A stretch of DNA of 64,000 nucleotides from Pseudovibrio japonicus (lineage in GTDB: Bacteria > Pseudomonadota > Alphaproteobacteria > Rhizobiales > Stappiaceae), in assembly GCF_014651595.1 (NCBI RefSeq), contig NZ_BMXE01000002.1, positions 558,001-622,000 on the forward strand, given 5' to 3'. The notes under the pieces were generated by a model. That model was given only the letters and a program-made list of their open reading frames with translations, did not search any database and was not told the DNA's origin. A program made the translations under genes and the position numbers. Within the stretch, counting starts at the first letter, position 1; every line of letters begins with the position of its first letter. Positions 18,961 to 27,490 of the stretch are shown one piece after another.

Positions 18961-19033
18961 TTCCACCTCCTACAAATTAACCGTTTCAGGACCGTAATTT
19001 TTTGTCTGGTCCGGTCTAAGGCGTCCAATTTGG

Positions 19034-19150
19034 TTATTTGGGATTGATCGTTGCAACCACACGAATTTCTACAACACCACCTTCACGGCGAAGACCTGCG
19101 ACTTCGACTGCTGTCCATGCAGGGCAGTTTGTTGGCTGGATCAGATCTGT
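19034..19150 (-). pseudogene. RidA/YjgF-family C-terminal fragment
   Basis: About 38 residues ending at a stop near 19034 read NCPAWTAVEVAGLRREG and then GVVEIRVVATI, which matches the C-terminal strand and helix of RidA-family enamine/imine deaminases. The frame upstream shows no further similarity, so the first two thirds of the gene are missing. It is a relic, not a functional gene. Confidence 0.65.
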
Positions 19151-19472
19151 CGGAGGTGGGACTGAGGTTTCCTTTATCAACCGCCTGTTGGAATTCACGC
19201 CTAAATTACGCCTGGGCAAGGCTATTTGTGTCTTCACTCAACAGATGCAACAGAGCCATTTGGCCGCGGTCGTTCTTTGGCGCCCGATGGGTAGATATGT
19301 TGCCCAACTGCAACGTTGAAGTAGAGATTACTTCAGCATTACCCTACGGAATGCTGAAGTAATTCTTTCTTAAATCTTCTCATACGAAATGTAATTCGCT
19401 GCAATTATCTTTCTAACGTGCTGACTTAGCTCGACAATCTTCCATTCTATGATTTAAAAATAGGTAGGTAAA
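19151..19472. other. Gene-free stretch between the RidA relic and the outer-membrane protein gene
   Basis: Roughly 320 bases. Short frames occur on both strands but none has family support. It contains the long inverted repeat at 19327-19363 and then AT-rich DNA that should carry the promoter of the beta-barrel gene. The 19240-19320 part may be debris of another gene or element; I could not identify it. Confidence 0.4.
19327..19363. terminator. Perfect 14-bp inverted repeat, possible terminator
   Basis: ATTACTTCAGCATT (19327-19340) and AATGCTGAAGTAAT (19350-19363) form a perfect stem with a nine-base loop. TCTTTCTTAAAT follows on the plus strand. No intact gene ends just before it, so it may be a relic terminator of a lost gene or a boundary element. 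Confidence 0.5.
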
Positions 19473-20153
19473 ATGAACAAGCTATTAGTTGCTGCTGCAG
19501 CAATTTCTTTGGGTTCTGTCATTTCTGCTTCAGCAGCTGACGTTCAGGCCCCAACAGAAGGTTGGTATGCAGCTAACATTCTGGCTCTAACAGAAGGTTG
19601 GTATGCAGAAGCATCTGCGGGTGTCAGCTTGGGTGAGCTTAAAGCTAAAGCTTTCGGTGGTAGCATTTCTGACGATGCAACAAGTTTTATCGGCCGTATC
19701 AACTTCGGTAAATCTTTAATCGAGAATGTGCGTGTTGGCGTTGAAGGGGCATACTCTCCTGCCTACTCAGAATCTTATGATTTTGGCGTCGGTTCTGCTC
19801 AACTTGACATCAACGTATGGTCCGTGATCGCAGTTGCATATTATGACTTCAACAACAAAACTAGGTTCACCCCATTTGTGGGCGCTGGTGCGGGTATTGG
19901 CGTCGTAGACTTCGAATTATGCGTAAATGGCGATCTTAGCCATTTTCATCCTTTGCTTGTCGGCTCTCAGTCCGAAACAACTACTCATCCTGCACTGAAA
20001 CTTGCTGCTGGCGTTGCACTCGAAGTTAGTAAAAACGTGGGGATCATTGCGGACTACAACTTCAATTATTTTACTAATGCTGTGTTGGCTGATCCTATCG
20101 AGATTAGCGGCACACAGAACACATTTAACCTAGGATTGCGATACTCGTTTTAA
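19473..20153 (+). CDS. Outer-membrane beta-barrel protein (Omp25/opacity-like)
   Basis: A 226-residue exported protein. Residues 1-21 form a signal peptide ending ASA. The rest has alternating beta-strand character, a glycine-rich strand GAGAGIGV and a C-terminal aromatic residue (LGLRYSF), the end signal for outer-membrane insertion. It resembles the small 8-stranded porin/opacity family common in Rhizobiales. Just after the signal peptide the motif TEGWYA appears twice, twelve residues apart, from an in-frame duplication of 20 bases. GGTAGGTAAA precedes the ATG. Function beyond envelope structure is unknown. Confidence 0.85.
   Translation: MNKLLVAAAAISLGSVISASAADVQAPTEGWYAANILALTEGWYAEASAGVSLGELKAKAFGGSISDDATSFIGRINFGKSLIENVRVGVEGAYSPAYSESYDFGVGSAQLDINVWSVIAVAYYDFNNKTRFTPFVGAGAGIGVVDFELCVNGDLSHFHPLLVGSQSETTTHPALKLAAGVALEVSKNVGIIADYNFNYFTNAVLADPIEISGTQNTFNLGLRYSF
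19553..19608 (+). repeat. In-frame direct repeat in the beta-barrel gene
   Basis: Twenty bases (AACAGAAGGTTGGTATGCAG) occur exactly at 19553-19572 and 19589-19608, 36 bases apart, so the reading frame is kept. It duplicates the TEGWYA segment at the mature N-terminus. Confidence 0.9.
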
Positions 20154-20379
20154 GCGGTAGGCTACTTCAGGTTAACGGGCATTGTTGCAAGTTTGAGGCC
20201 TTGCCTGCATGATCCCTACGGTGTGGGGGATTTGCAATGTGTTGCAGCACTTATCAGTAACGTCTCCTCGCCCTGAAGGACGGGGGTGTCGTCACGCCAG
20301 TAAAAGATAATAGTTTCAGGATTGTTTTTCGCCTTTACCTAGTTGGAGGGGAGCGGGCCCGATTCAGACTGCTCATTAA
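20154..20379. other. Convergent intergenic region with an IS200-like hairpin
   Basis: The 226 bases between two convergent genes include an imperfect hairpin at 20266-20285 (CCTCGCCCT, loop GAA, then GGACGGGG). Hairpins of this kind occur at ends of IS200/IS605 elements but also as simple terminators. No transposase is present. Confidence 0.35.
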
Positions 20380-23274
20380 TCAAGTAGGAACGATGGGGGA
20401 AAGCTTGATCTCTGGTGGAGTTTTGGCAGGATCTATCCCTTTTTTGTCCTTTATCATTTTGATGAGTGCCTTCGCCTCTCTGTCGGCCTGCTCTCTTTCA
20501 TTTGCGGTCAGGAGCTCTGCGGCTTCCTCTTGGTATTTTAGCGCAGGTTTGCTGCCATTTGCGTCTGCAATAAAGAACCAGATGTATGCGTTTTTGAGGT
20601 TCTGGTGGACTCCATGCCCCTTAAAGTAGGCTAGGCCGATACGGTATTGCGCATCTACATGACCATGTTGGGCTGCTTGGAGAACCCATTTGACCGCTTC
20701 TGCTTCATCTTGTGGAGTGCCTTGGCCGGTGGCATACATACGTCCGAGGTAATATTGAGCTTCGGCATGGTTTTGCTGGGCGGCAAGGTAGTACCAGTTC
20801 GCAGATTTTACATGGTCTTCTTTTACGCCTACTCCATTTTCGTAGGCACGCCCGATGCGATACTGCGCTTCTGCATGACCTTGCTCAGCGGCAAGGCCAA
20901 CCCATTTTGCAGCTTCGGCTTCGTCCTTTGATACACCTTGTCCTGTGGCATACATAAACCCGAGGTTAAATTGCGCGTCGACGTGGTCTTGCTCCGCGGC
21001 GAAACGGTACCACGCCAAAGCTTCAGCGGTATCTTGCGGCAGACCTGTCCCGTTGGCGTACATAACGGCGAGGTTATACTGTGCGTCGGCAAGACCCTGT
21101 TCAGCGGCGCGAATGTACCATTTTAGAGCCTTGTCATAATCCTGCTCTACACCCAGACCGATTTCGTAGATGCGCCCGAGATTGAACTGTGCGTTGGCGT
21201 GACCTTGTTCAGCTGCAATGCGAAACGTCTCTGCGGCTTGGGTATAGTCTTGAGGCAGCCCTTGTCCGTTTGTGAAGGCGCGACCGATGTTATAGTGAAA
21301 CTGGGAAAGATGCTTTTCAGCGGCCAGAAGGTACTCTTTTGCAAGATTAGCGTAATAGTGCTGCAATTCTTCTTCAGTTTTGCGCATGCCACTAAGACGA
21401 CTTTGTGCCAGAGCATTGCCGTTATTAGCCGCTGACTGGTACCATTTTTCAGCTTGGTTGTGGTCCAACTGCACGCCGAGCCCTACTGTGTATAGATACC
21501 CAAGTTCAAGCTGTGCTTTGGCATGGCCTTGTTCAGCCGCATGTTGGTACCATCTCGCTGCTATACTGTAGTCCTGCTCAATTCCTTGCCCATTTTGATA
21601 TAAGCGAGCGAGTTCATATTGTGCCCAATCATTGCCTTGAGAAGCGGAAAGCTTGAACCAGTTTGCTGCTTCCACGTAATCCTGCGGAACGCCTCGTCCA
21701 TCTTTGTAGTAATACGCTAGGTTACTTTGTGCTATTGCATTGCCCTGACTTGCGGCAAGTCGGTACCATTTCGCGGCTTCATTGTTGTCTTGCGGAACGC
21801 CTTTTCCTTTTGCGTACATGTACCCGAGTTCAACCTGTGCTATTGCGTTGCCTTGATCGGCGGCAAGTCGGAACCATTTTGCGGTCTCTTTGTGATCCTG
21901 CGGTACGCCTCGGCCTTTGCGATATAGGAGCCCAAGGTTAGATTGTGCTATTGCATTGCCTTGGTCTGCGGCAAGTCGGTACCATTTCGCGGCTTCTTTG
22001 TAGTCTTGCGATACGCCTTTTCCTTTTTCAAGCATGTACCCAAGATCAGCCTGCGCTTCCGCTTGGTTTTGACCCTTGGCGAGCTGATACCATTTTACGG
22101 ACTCTTTGAAGTCCTGTGGTACGCCCCGGCCTTCGCGATATAGGAGGCTAAGGGTGTCTTGTGCTTTGGTATGGCCCTGTTCTGCTGCATGTTGGTACCA
22201 TCTTGCTGCGGTGCTGTAGTCCTGCTCAACACCTTGCCCGTTAGCGTACATGTAGCCAAGTTCAAACTGTGCTTTAGGATGGCCTTTTGATGCTGCGAGG
22301 CGGTACAATCTTGCTGCTTCGTGGTAGTCTTGCTGCACGCCTCGTCCATCTTGATATAGGAGTGCGAGGTTGTATCGTGCCTTGGTATGGCCCTGCTCAG
22401 CTGCGAGGCGGTACCATTTTTCGGCTTGAGCATAGCTCTGCGGAACGCCCCATCCATCTTGATATAGGAGTGCGAGGTTGTAGCGCGCACTTGTATGGCC
22501 CTGCTCGGCTGCTAGGCGGTACCACTTAGCGGCTTGAGGATAGTCTTGCTGAACGCCTTGTCCGTCTTCATATAGGAGCGCGAGGTTGTATCGTGCTTTG
22601 GTATAGCCCTGCTCAGCTGCGAGGTGGTACCACTTTGCAGCTTGAGCATAGTCCTGCGAAACTCCCAGCCCTTTATCATGCAGGTATCCAAGGTCAAGCT
22701 GTGCTCGGGCATTACCCTGATCTGCGGAAAGCCGGTACCATTTTGCAGCCTCTTTGTGATCCAGTGGTACGCCTTGTCCATATTGATATAGGAGGCCGAG
22801 GTTATGTTGTGCTGTTGCATTGCCTCGTTTAGCGGAATGCTGGTACCATTTTTTAGCTTCTCTGTAGTCTTGTGATACGCCCAGCCCTTTGTCATACATG
22901 TACCCTAGGCTAAGTTGCGCTCCTGCATGGCCTCCATGGCGACCTTCTGTTGCAAGGCGGTACCATTTTATAGCTTCTTTGTAGTCTTGCGGCACGCCAC
23001 GGCCATATTGGTATTGGTATCCGAGACTATGTCGCGCGCTGGCATGGCCCTGTTCGGCAGCGCGTCGGTACCACTTTACGGCTTGAGCATAGTCTTGCTG
23101 AACGCCTTTTCCGTCTTCGTAATAAGTCCCAAGTTTATATTGATAGTGGGCGTCGCCTCGTTCTGCAGCGCGAGTGGCGTATTTAAGGTTTGAAGCGTGC
23201 GCAGGGAGAAGAGCTTGGCCTGACATTAAAATGACAAAAGCCGCCAGAGCTAACCTCAAATTCCGCAACTGCAT
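20380..23274 (-). CDS. Exported Sel1-repeat protein
   Basis: A 964-residue protein with a signal peptide (RLALAAFVILMSGQALLPAHA) and, by my count, 23 clear Sel1-like repeats of about 36 residues plus one degenerate unit. Each repeat has the LGxxYxxGxGVxQDxxxAxKWYxxAAxQG pattern; units near the middle (three YNLALLY repeats in a row) are nearly identical even at DNA level. A charged C-terminal tail without repeats follows (about 70 residues). Sel1/TPR-like solenoids bind partner proteins; exported members are linked to envelope signalling or host interaction. The ATG at 23274 has GGAGGGGAG upstream. Larger than most family members. No partner gene is evident. Confidence 0.9.
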   Translation of the reverse strand: MQLRNLRLALAAFVILMSGQALLPAHASNLKYATRAAERGDAHYQYKLGTYYEDGKGVQQDYAQAVKWYRRAAEQGHASARHSLGYQYQYGRGVPQDYKEAIKWYRLATEGRHGGHAGAQLSLGYMYDKGLGVSQDYREAKKWYQHSAKRGNATAQHNLGLLYQYGQGVPLDHKEAAKWYRLSADQGNARAQLDLGYLHDKGLGVSQDYAQAAKWYHLAAEQGYTKARYNLALLYEDGQGVQQDYPQAAKWYRLAAEQGHTSARYNLALLYQDGWGVPQSYAQAEKWYRLAAEQGHTKARYNLALLYQDGRGVQQDYHEAARLYRLAASKGHPKAQFELGYMYANGQGVEQDYSTAARWYQHAAEQGHTKAQDTLSLLYREGRGVPQDFKESVKWYQLAKGQNQAEAQADLGYMLEKGKGVSQDYKEAAKWYRLAADQGNAIAQSNLGLLYRKGRGVPQDHKETAKWFRLAADQGNAIAQVELGYMYAKGKGVPQDNNEAAKWYRLAASQGNAIAQSNLAYYYKDGRGVPQDYVEAANWFKLSASQGNDWAQYELARLYQNGQGIEQDYSIAARWYQHAAEQGHAKAQLELGYLYTVGLGVQLDHNQAEKWYQSAANNGNALAQSRLSGMRKTEEELQHYYANLAKEYLLAAEKHLSQFHYNIGRAFTNGQGLPQDYTQAAETFRIAAEQGHANAQFNLGRIYEIGLGVEQDYDKALKWYIRAAEQGLADAQYNLAVMYANGTGLPQDTAEALAWYRFAAEQDHVDAQFNLGFMYATGQGVSKDEAEAAKWVGLAAEQGHAEAQYRIGRAYENGVGVKEDHVKSANWYYLAAQQNHAEAQYYLGRMYATGQGTPQDEAEAVKWVLQAAQHGHVDAQYRIGLAYFKGHGVHQNLKNAYIWFFIADANGSKPALKYQEEAAELLTANEREQADREAKALIKMIKDKKGIDPAKTPPEIKLSPIVPT
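22345..22482 (-). repeat. Near-identical tandem units within the Sel1 gene
   Basis: An exact 30-base match occurs at 22345-22374 and 22453-22482, offset by 108 bases, equal to one 36-residue repeat. Flanking bases are also close, which points to recent unit duplication or recombination between repeats. Confidence 0.85.
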
Positions 23275-23390
23275 ATCTCCCCTCCGAATCTGCAACACTC
23301 GGAATAATAGCAGAAATCGGAAACCCTAGTTTTGCTGGTAATGGTACTTTCAGACGGTGAAGAGCAACGGGTGGATACGTTGTTGCAGTG

Positions 23391-24821
23391 CTACAGGATC
23401 GGGCTCACTGTGGCGATGATGTTGTTTTTAATTCTTTGGAGATAGGGCCAATTTGAAACGGTTTCGAAACGAACTTGTTCGGAACTTTGGAGGTATTGTT
23501 GTTGTCGCCCGAAAACAGCCTGCGTTATTGCTTTGTCTTGCAGGAGAATGTTGTTTTCGTAGTTTAGGTCAAAGCTCCGCAGGTCCAGATTTGAAGAGCC
23601 GATTAGCGTGATCTTCTTGTCCATTGTGAGTGTCTTGGCGTGCAATAGTCCGCCTTTGAACTCAAAGAGATCACAGCCCGCCTCCAGAAGTTTGAAATAA
23701 TGGCTGCGGCTTGCGGCTGCCACGATCCAGCTGTCGTTGATCTTTGGGAAGATCAGCGTGACTTTTACGCCTCGATATGCCGCCGCGCGTAAGGCTTCCA
23801 GAACGGTTTCATCGGGGACAAAGTAGGGGGTCGATAAGGTGAGTTCGAAGCGGGCGGTCGCGATAAGGCAGGCGAAGAGTTGGGGTGTTGCTCCTTTGCG
23901 CTCCGTTGGGCCATCGCCCATCACCTGTGCGGGAAACCCTTCTTCTGCGGGTTCTGCCTTCAATTCAAAGTCATCAATCCTCTCATCTGTTGCTTGCATC
24001 CAATCGCTGATGAATAGAAGCTGGTTTTGGGTCACAATGGGTCCGGTCAGGCGCAGCATGATGTCGACCCAGGGCGCGTATTTGGCTTTTACGAGAAACT
24101 CCGGATCAGCTGAGTTTCGGCTGCCGCAGTAGGTTACCTTGCCATCGATGATGGTGATCTTGCGGTGGTTGCGCAGGTCCAGTCTGCTGGTCAGCAGGGT
24201 GCGAACGGGTTTGTTGATCGGCAATGCGACAGCCAGTTGAACGCCAGCCTCGCTCATTCTCTTCCAGAGCTGTGATTTGATAAACTTGTGTGAGCCGAGG
24301 CCATCTGCCATTGCGCGGCATTGGACCCCTCTTTGGGCTGCTCTGATCAGGGCATTTGCAAGGGCCGTGCCTGTGTAGTCATCGAGCCAGATGTAGTAGA
24401 GGACATGCACATACTCCTGCGCCGCATCGATGTCCGCTATCATGCTTTCACGGGTTGCGGTGGCGTCTTCCATCAGCGTGGCGTTGTTTCCGGCAATTGG
24501 ATAAAAGCCGTTGATTGAGCCCGCATAATGGAAGCCGTTGCGATACTCTGGGTCGATTAAATGATCGACATCAGCTGGCGCACCCATGAACTGTGATGCA
24601 TTTTCATGGATCTCATCAAAAATCTCTTTGTGCCGTTTGTCTGCGCGGTGGCCAAGATCGGTTTCCCCGAAGAGGAAGTAAATGGCGATGCCAACATAGG
24701 GAAGCACGTTCAGGACGATGAACCATGCCAGGCGGACCGGCGGTGACAAGTCATCTCGCAGCAGAATTCGAATTGTGAACGACAGAACGAGAAGAATATG
24801 CAGTGCTAGTATGAAGGTCAT
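23391..24821 (-). CDS. cls: Cardiolipin synthase (phospholipase D family)
   Basis: A 476-residue membrane enzyme that joins two phosphatidylglycerols into cardiolipin. The N-terminus has two membrane helices with a short loop (FTIRILLRDD; VLPYVGIAIYFLFGETDLG), the usual Cls layout. Two HKD motifs follow: NHRKITIIDG near residue 217, and HAKTLTMDKKITLIGSSNLD near 393, so both halves of the active site are present. It follows the YrhK gene by 63 bases on the same strand. Confidence 0.93.
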   Translation of the reverse strand: MTFILALHILLVLSFTIRILLRDDLSPPVRLAWFIVLNVLPYVGIAIYFLFGETDLGHRADKRHKEIFDEIHENASQFMGAPADVDHLIDPEYRNGFHYAGSINGFYPIAGNNATLMEDATATRESMIADIDAAQEYVHVLYYIWLDDYTGTALANALIRAAQRGVQCRAMADGLGSHKFIKSQLWKRMSEAGVQLAVALPINKPVRTLLTSRLDLRNHRKITIIDGKVTYCGSRNSADPEFLVKAKYAPWVDIMLRLTGPIVTQNQLLFISDWMQATDERIDDFELKAEPAEEGFPAQVMGDGPTERKGATPQLFACLIATARFELTLSTPYFVPDETVLEALRAAAYRGVKVTLIFPKINDSWIVAAASRSHYFKLLEAGCDLFEFKGGLLHAKTLTMDKKITLIGSSNLDLRSFDLNYENNILLQDKAITQAVFGRQQQYLQSSEQVRFETVSNWPYLQRIKNNIIATVSPIL

Positions 24822-24884
24822 TCGGACTCGACTGAGCTAAAACGCAGCTCTGTGGTTGGTCGTTGGAAGAACTTCTGACTAGCT

Positions 24885-25196
24885 TCACCTCATATCGGGA
24901 TTTAGCCAACCCGTATTATTCTCGGATTCATCGCGGACTTCCTGATATTTCCTGAGGCGGATATAGGCGAGTTCGCGAAAGAGCTTAATTGTCGGGCGCA
25001 AGCCGAACAAAATCGAGCCAATCAAAAACAACCAGGTGCCCAGATAAGTGGTTGCCTCTCTAAAGAAGAGAATGCTGCCAATAACGAACAAGGCTGCTGC
25101 GCTGAAATCAACAGTGGTGTAAGCGAGCTCGCAATAGGCGTAGATCCGCTTGTGTTGTTCGCTCAGGGTGTGGTTATCGGGATGAAATAATGCCAT
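24885..25196 (-). CDS. YrhK-domain membrane protein
   Basis: A 103-residue protein with two hydrophobic helices (about 32-47 and 53-68) in the arrangement seen in the YrhK-like domain (SAAALFVIGSILFF, then LGTWLFLIGSILFGLRP). The C-terminal third is charged. Function unknown. It lies upstream of cls on the same strand and may be cotranscribed, which would connect it to membrane lipid metabolism; this is inference only. Confidence 0.75.
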   Translation of the reverse strand: MALFHPDNHTLSEQHKRIYAYCELAYTTVDFSAAALFVIGSILFFREATTYLGTWLFLIGSILFGLRPTIKLFRELAYIRLRKYQEVRDESENNTGWLNPDMR

Positions 25197-25275
25197 GAGG
25201 TATCTCTTTTGCCGGGCGGTGTGAGTTCAGAGCATTGGAAATATGATCCAGCTTCGCCCGGGTTGTTTTGTTGCT

Positions 25276-26127
25276 TCACTCCTCCGACTTTGCAAATCTT
25301 CTCAGGATTATGTCGACCAGTGATGTTGGCAGGAGGCGGCGGAGGGTACCCATGATGTAGGTTGGAACGGTAACGTAATAACGCGCCTTTGCCTTGGGGG
25401 CTTCGATGGCGTGGATCAGTTTTTTGACCACGGCATCGGGTGGGAGTTTGAATTTTGTGGTGCCGCCTTTGGAAAGCATGGTGAGGCGGCGGTTGTAGCT
25501 TTCGCGGAAGTGGGAGGCGTTCTTGGCGTCCTCGCCGATCTCCTTGAAGAACATTCTGACGGCGTTTTGGGAGAACCTGGATTGAATCGGACCCGGTTCG
25601 ATTAAGCTAACCTGTATGCCTGAGCCATGCAGTTCTAGCCGTAGGGTGTCGGTGTAGCCTTCCAGTGCAAACTTGGTGGCGTTGTAGGCGCCGCGGTAGT
25701 CCATGGCGACGAGGCCGAGGATTGAGGAGCACTGTACGATGCGGCCATGGCCTTGTTTGCGCATGGCCGGAATGACAAGACGGGTCAGCTCGTGCCAGCC
25801 GAAGAAGTTGGTTTCAAACTGGCGGCGCAAGGCATCGGTGGGAAGGTCTTCGATAGCGCCGGGAAGGCCATAGGCGCCGTTATTGAAAAGGGCATCAAGG
25901 CGTCCACCGGTGATTTTCAGAACTGACTCAACGGCGGACTGAATAGATTCGGTATCGCAATAATCCAGGTGGAAGGCGTCAAAGCCTTCCGAGCGCAGGT
26001 GTTCGGCATCCTCTGGCTTGCGACAGGTGGGAAAGACTTGCCATCCTCTCTCTCTCAAAATGTACGCGGCGGAATAACCAATGCCGGTGGAACATCCGGT
26101 GATGAGGATGGAGCGTTTGTCTTTCAC
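25276..26127 (-). CDS. Short-chain dehydrogenase/reductase
   Basis: A 283-residue SDR with the nucleotide motif TGCSTGIG (10-17), the NNGAYG motif (82-87), the catalytic Ser (about 135) and YxxxK (Tyr148, Lys152). An extra C-terminal segment after residue 200 (SHFRESYNRR and the final LPTSLVDIILRRF) is typical of a subgroup with unknown carbonyl or hydroxyl substrates. The start lies 9 bases from the UbiH-type gene stop, so the two form an operon in which this gene is downstream. Confidence 0.9.
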   Translation of the reverse strand: MKDKRSILITGCSTGIGYSAAYILRERGWQVFPTCRKPEDAEHLRSEGFDAFHLDYCDTESIQSAVESVLKITGGRLDALFNNGAYGLPGAIEDLPTDALRRQFETNFFGWHELTRLVIPAMRKQGHGRIVQCSSILGLVAMDYRGAYNATKFALEGYTDTLRLELHGSGIQVSLIEPGPIQSRFSQNAVRMFFKEIGEDAKNASHFRESYNRRLTMLSKGGTTKFKLPPDAVVKKLIHAIEAPKAKARYYVTVPTYIMGTLRRLLPTSLVDIILRRFAKSEE

Positions 26128-26136
26128 GTAGGTGCC

Positions 26137-27378
26137 TTACAATGGATTGCCGAGTAGGAGCTTTGGGGAAGGGCCGGCCATACCAGCTGCTTCGCCGATG
26201 AAGTGCCTTTTCAGGAACGGCATGCGCTCGACAAGGCCGAGGCCGAGATCGCGGACGGCGCGGACGGGGTCGATGTTGTTGGAGAACAGGCGGTTCAGTA
26301 CGTCGGTGGTCATGCCCATCTGCCAAGTATCGAAGCGGCGCCAGCTTTGGTAGCGCTCCAGAATGTGTGCGGCACCAATATCAAGGCCGAGGCGGTGGGC
26401 GTCTACCAGAACCTCTGAGAGGGCTGCAACATCCTTGAAGCCGTAGTTGAGGCCCTGACCCGCAATTGGGTGGATGCCGTGAGCGGCATCGCCTGCCAGT
26501 GCGAAGCGGTTGGAGACGAAAGAGCGCGCCAGAACGAGGTTGAGCGGGAAGGCTTGACGTGGGCCGTCTAGTTTGAGCTGACCCAAATGATGGCCGAAGC
26601 GGCGCTCCAGTTCGATCTCGAAGGTGAATTCATCGCCATTTACCAAACGGTTGGCTTCCGCTGTCTTTTCCGTCCAGACGATGGAGGAGCGGTTGCCCTT
26701 CAGGGGCAGGATGGCGAATGGGCCCGAGGGCAGGAAGTGCTCTTCTGCGCGGCCATTGTGTGGGCGCTCATGCGCCACGGTGGTGACGATGCCGCTTTGG
26801 TTGTAGCTCCAGCGGTTGCATTGGATGCCTGCAAGGTCGCGGAGTTTGGAGCGGACGCCATCGGCTGCAACGATCAGGCGGGACTGGATGGTTTTGCCGC
26901 TGCCAAGGGAAATCTGGACGTGGGCTGGCTCGACAACGAAGTCTTTGACGCTGTCGGGAGCGTAGATGTGAACACCTGCATCTGTGGCTGCATCATGCAA
27001 TGCGCCAACCATATGATTGTTCTGAACCATGCGGGCAAATGGTTCGCCATCATCAACATCACCAGCAAAGGTCAGGAAGACGGGGCGCACGCTGTCGTGC
27101 AGCTTGCTGTCCGTGACGATCATTTCTGTGATCGGCTGGGACTCTGCCTCCAGTTTGTGCCAGATGCCGAGCTGATCGAGCATACGTACAGCGCCTGCCG
27201 CGACGGCGGAGGAGCGTGGGTCATTTTCGATTGCGGAGCGTGGGCGCAGGTCTACCAGCGCGATTTTCATGGAAGGTTCTGACTGCTTCAAAGCAAGCGC
27301 AAGCGACAATCCAACATAGCCGCCACCGCCTATGGTAACGTCGTAAAAATCTTCATTGGCGGCTTGTTTTTTGCTCAT
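26137..27378 (-). CDS. FAD-dependent UbiH/UbiF/Coq6-type hydroxylase
   Basis: A 413-residue flavoprotein monooxygenase of the ubiquinone-hydroxylase group. It has the ADP-binding GGGGYVGLSLALAL motif near the N-terminus, a second FAD motif VAADGVRSKLRDLAG, and FALAGDAAHGIHPIAGQGLNYG near residues 315-336 (GDAAHG... is the third conserved FAD/ribityl site). Such enzymes add oxygen to the ubiquinone ring. The ATG at 27378 has GGGAAG six bases upstream and was preferred over an ATG 16 codons earlier. It is divergent from tesB, with 112 bases between starts. Assignment to one ring position is not possible. Confidence 0.9.
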   Translation of the reverse strand: MSKKQAANEDFYDVTIGGGGYVGLSLALALKQSEPSMKIALVDLRPRSAIENDPRSSAVAAGAVRMLDQLGIWHKLEAESQPITEMIVTDSKLHDSVRPVFLTFAGDVDDGEPFARMVQNNHMVGALHDAATDAGVHIYAPDSVKDFVVEPAHVQISLGSGKTIQSRLIVAADGVRSKLRDLAGIQCNRWSYNQSGIVTTVAHERPHNGRAEEHFLPSGPFAILPLKGNRSSIVWTEKTAEANRLVNGDEFTFEIELERRFGHHLGQLKLDGPRQAFPLNLVLARSFVSNRFALAGDAAHGIHPIAGQGLNYGFKDVAALSEVLVDAHRLGLDIGAAHILERYQSWRRFDTWQMGMTTDVLNRLFSNNIDPVRAVRDLGLGLVERMPFLKRHFIGEAAGMAGPSPKLLLGNPL

Positions 27379-27490
27379 GGAATTCTTCCCTGTAATCGTT
27401 CGGTTAGCCCAATTAACCGTTGACACTACCGATATAGCGTCACACTACTCACATTCAATCGAAATCACTACTAAAATAGGTTTGTCTGCA

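Noticed and set aside
19240-19320. Transposase remnant next to the RidA fragment
   Set aside because: Short frames on both strands hint at former coding, but no transposase motif or terminal repeat could be identified.
20380-23274. The regular repeats in this stretch taken as a CRISPR-like or satellite array
   Set aside because: The 108-base period, maintained reading frame and conserved Sel1 consensus show it is a repeat protein gene.
23275-23390. Possible small RNA or gene upstream of the Sel1 gene
   Set aside because: Only about 115 bases, no hairpin or coding pattern; most likely a simple promoter.
26587-27282. A 231-codon plus-strand frame inside the UbiH-type gene
   Set aside because: Antisense shadow of a conserved flavoprotein gene.
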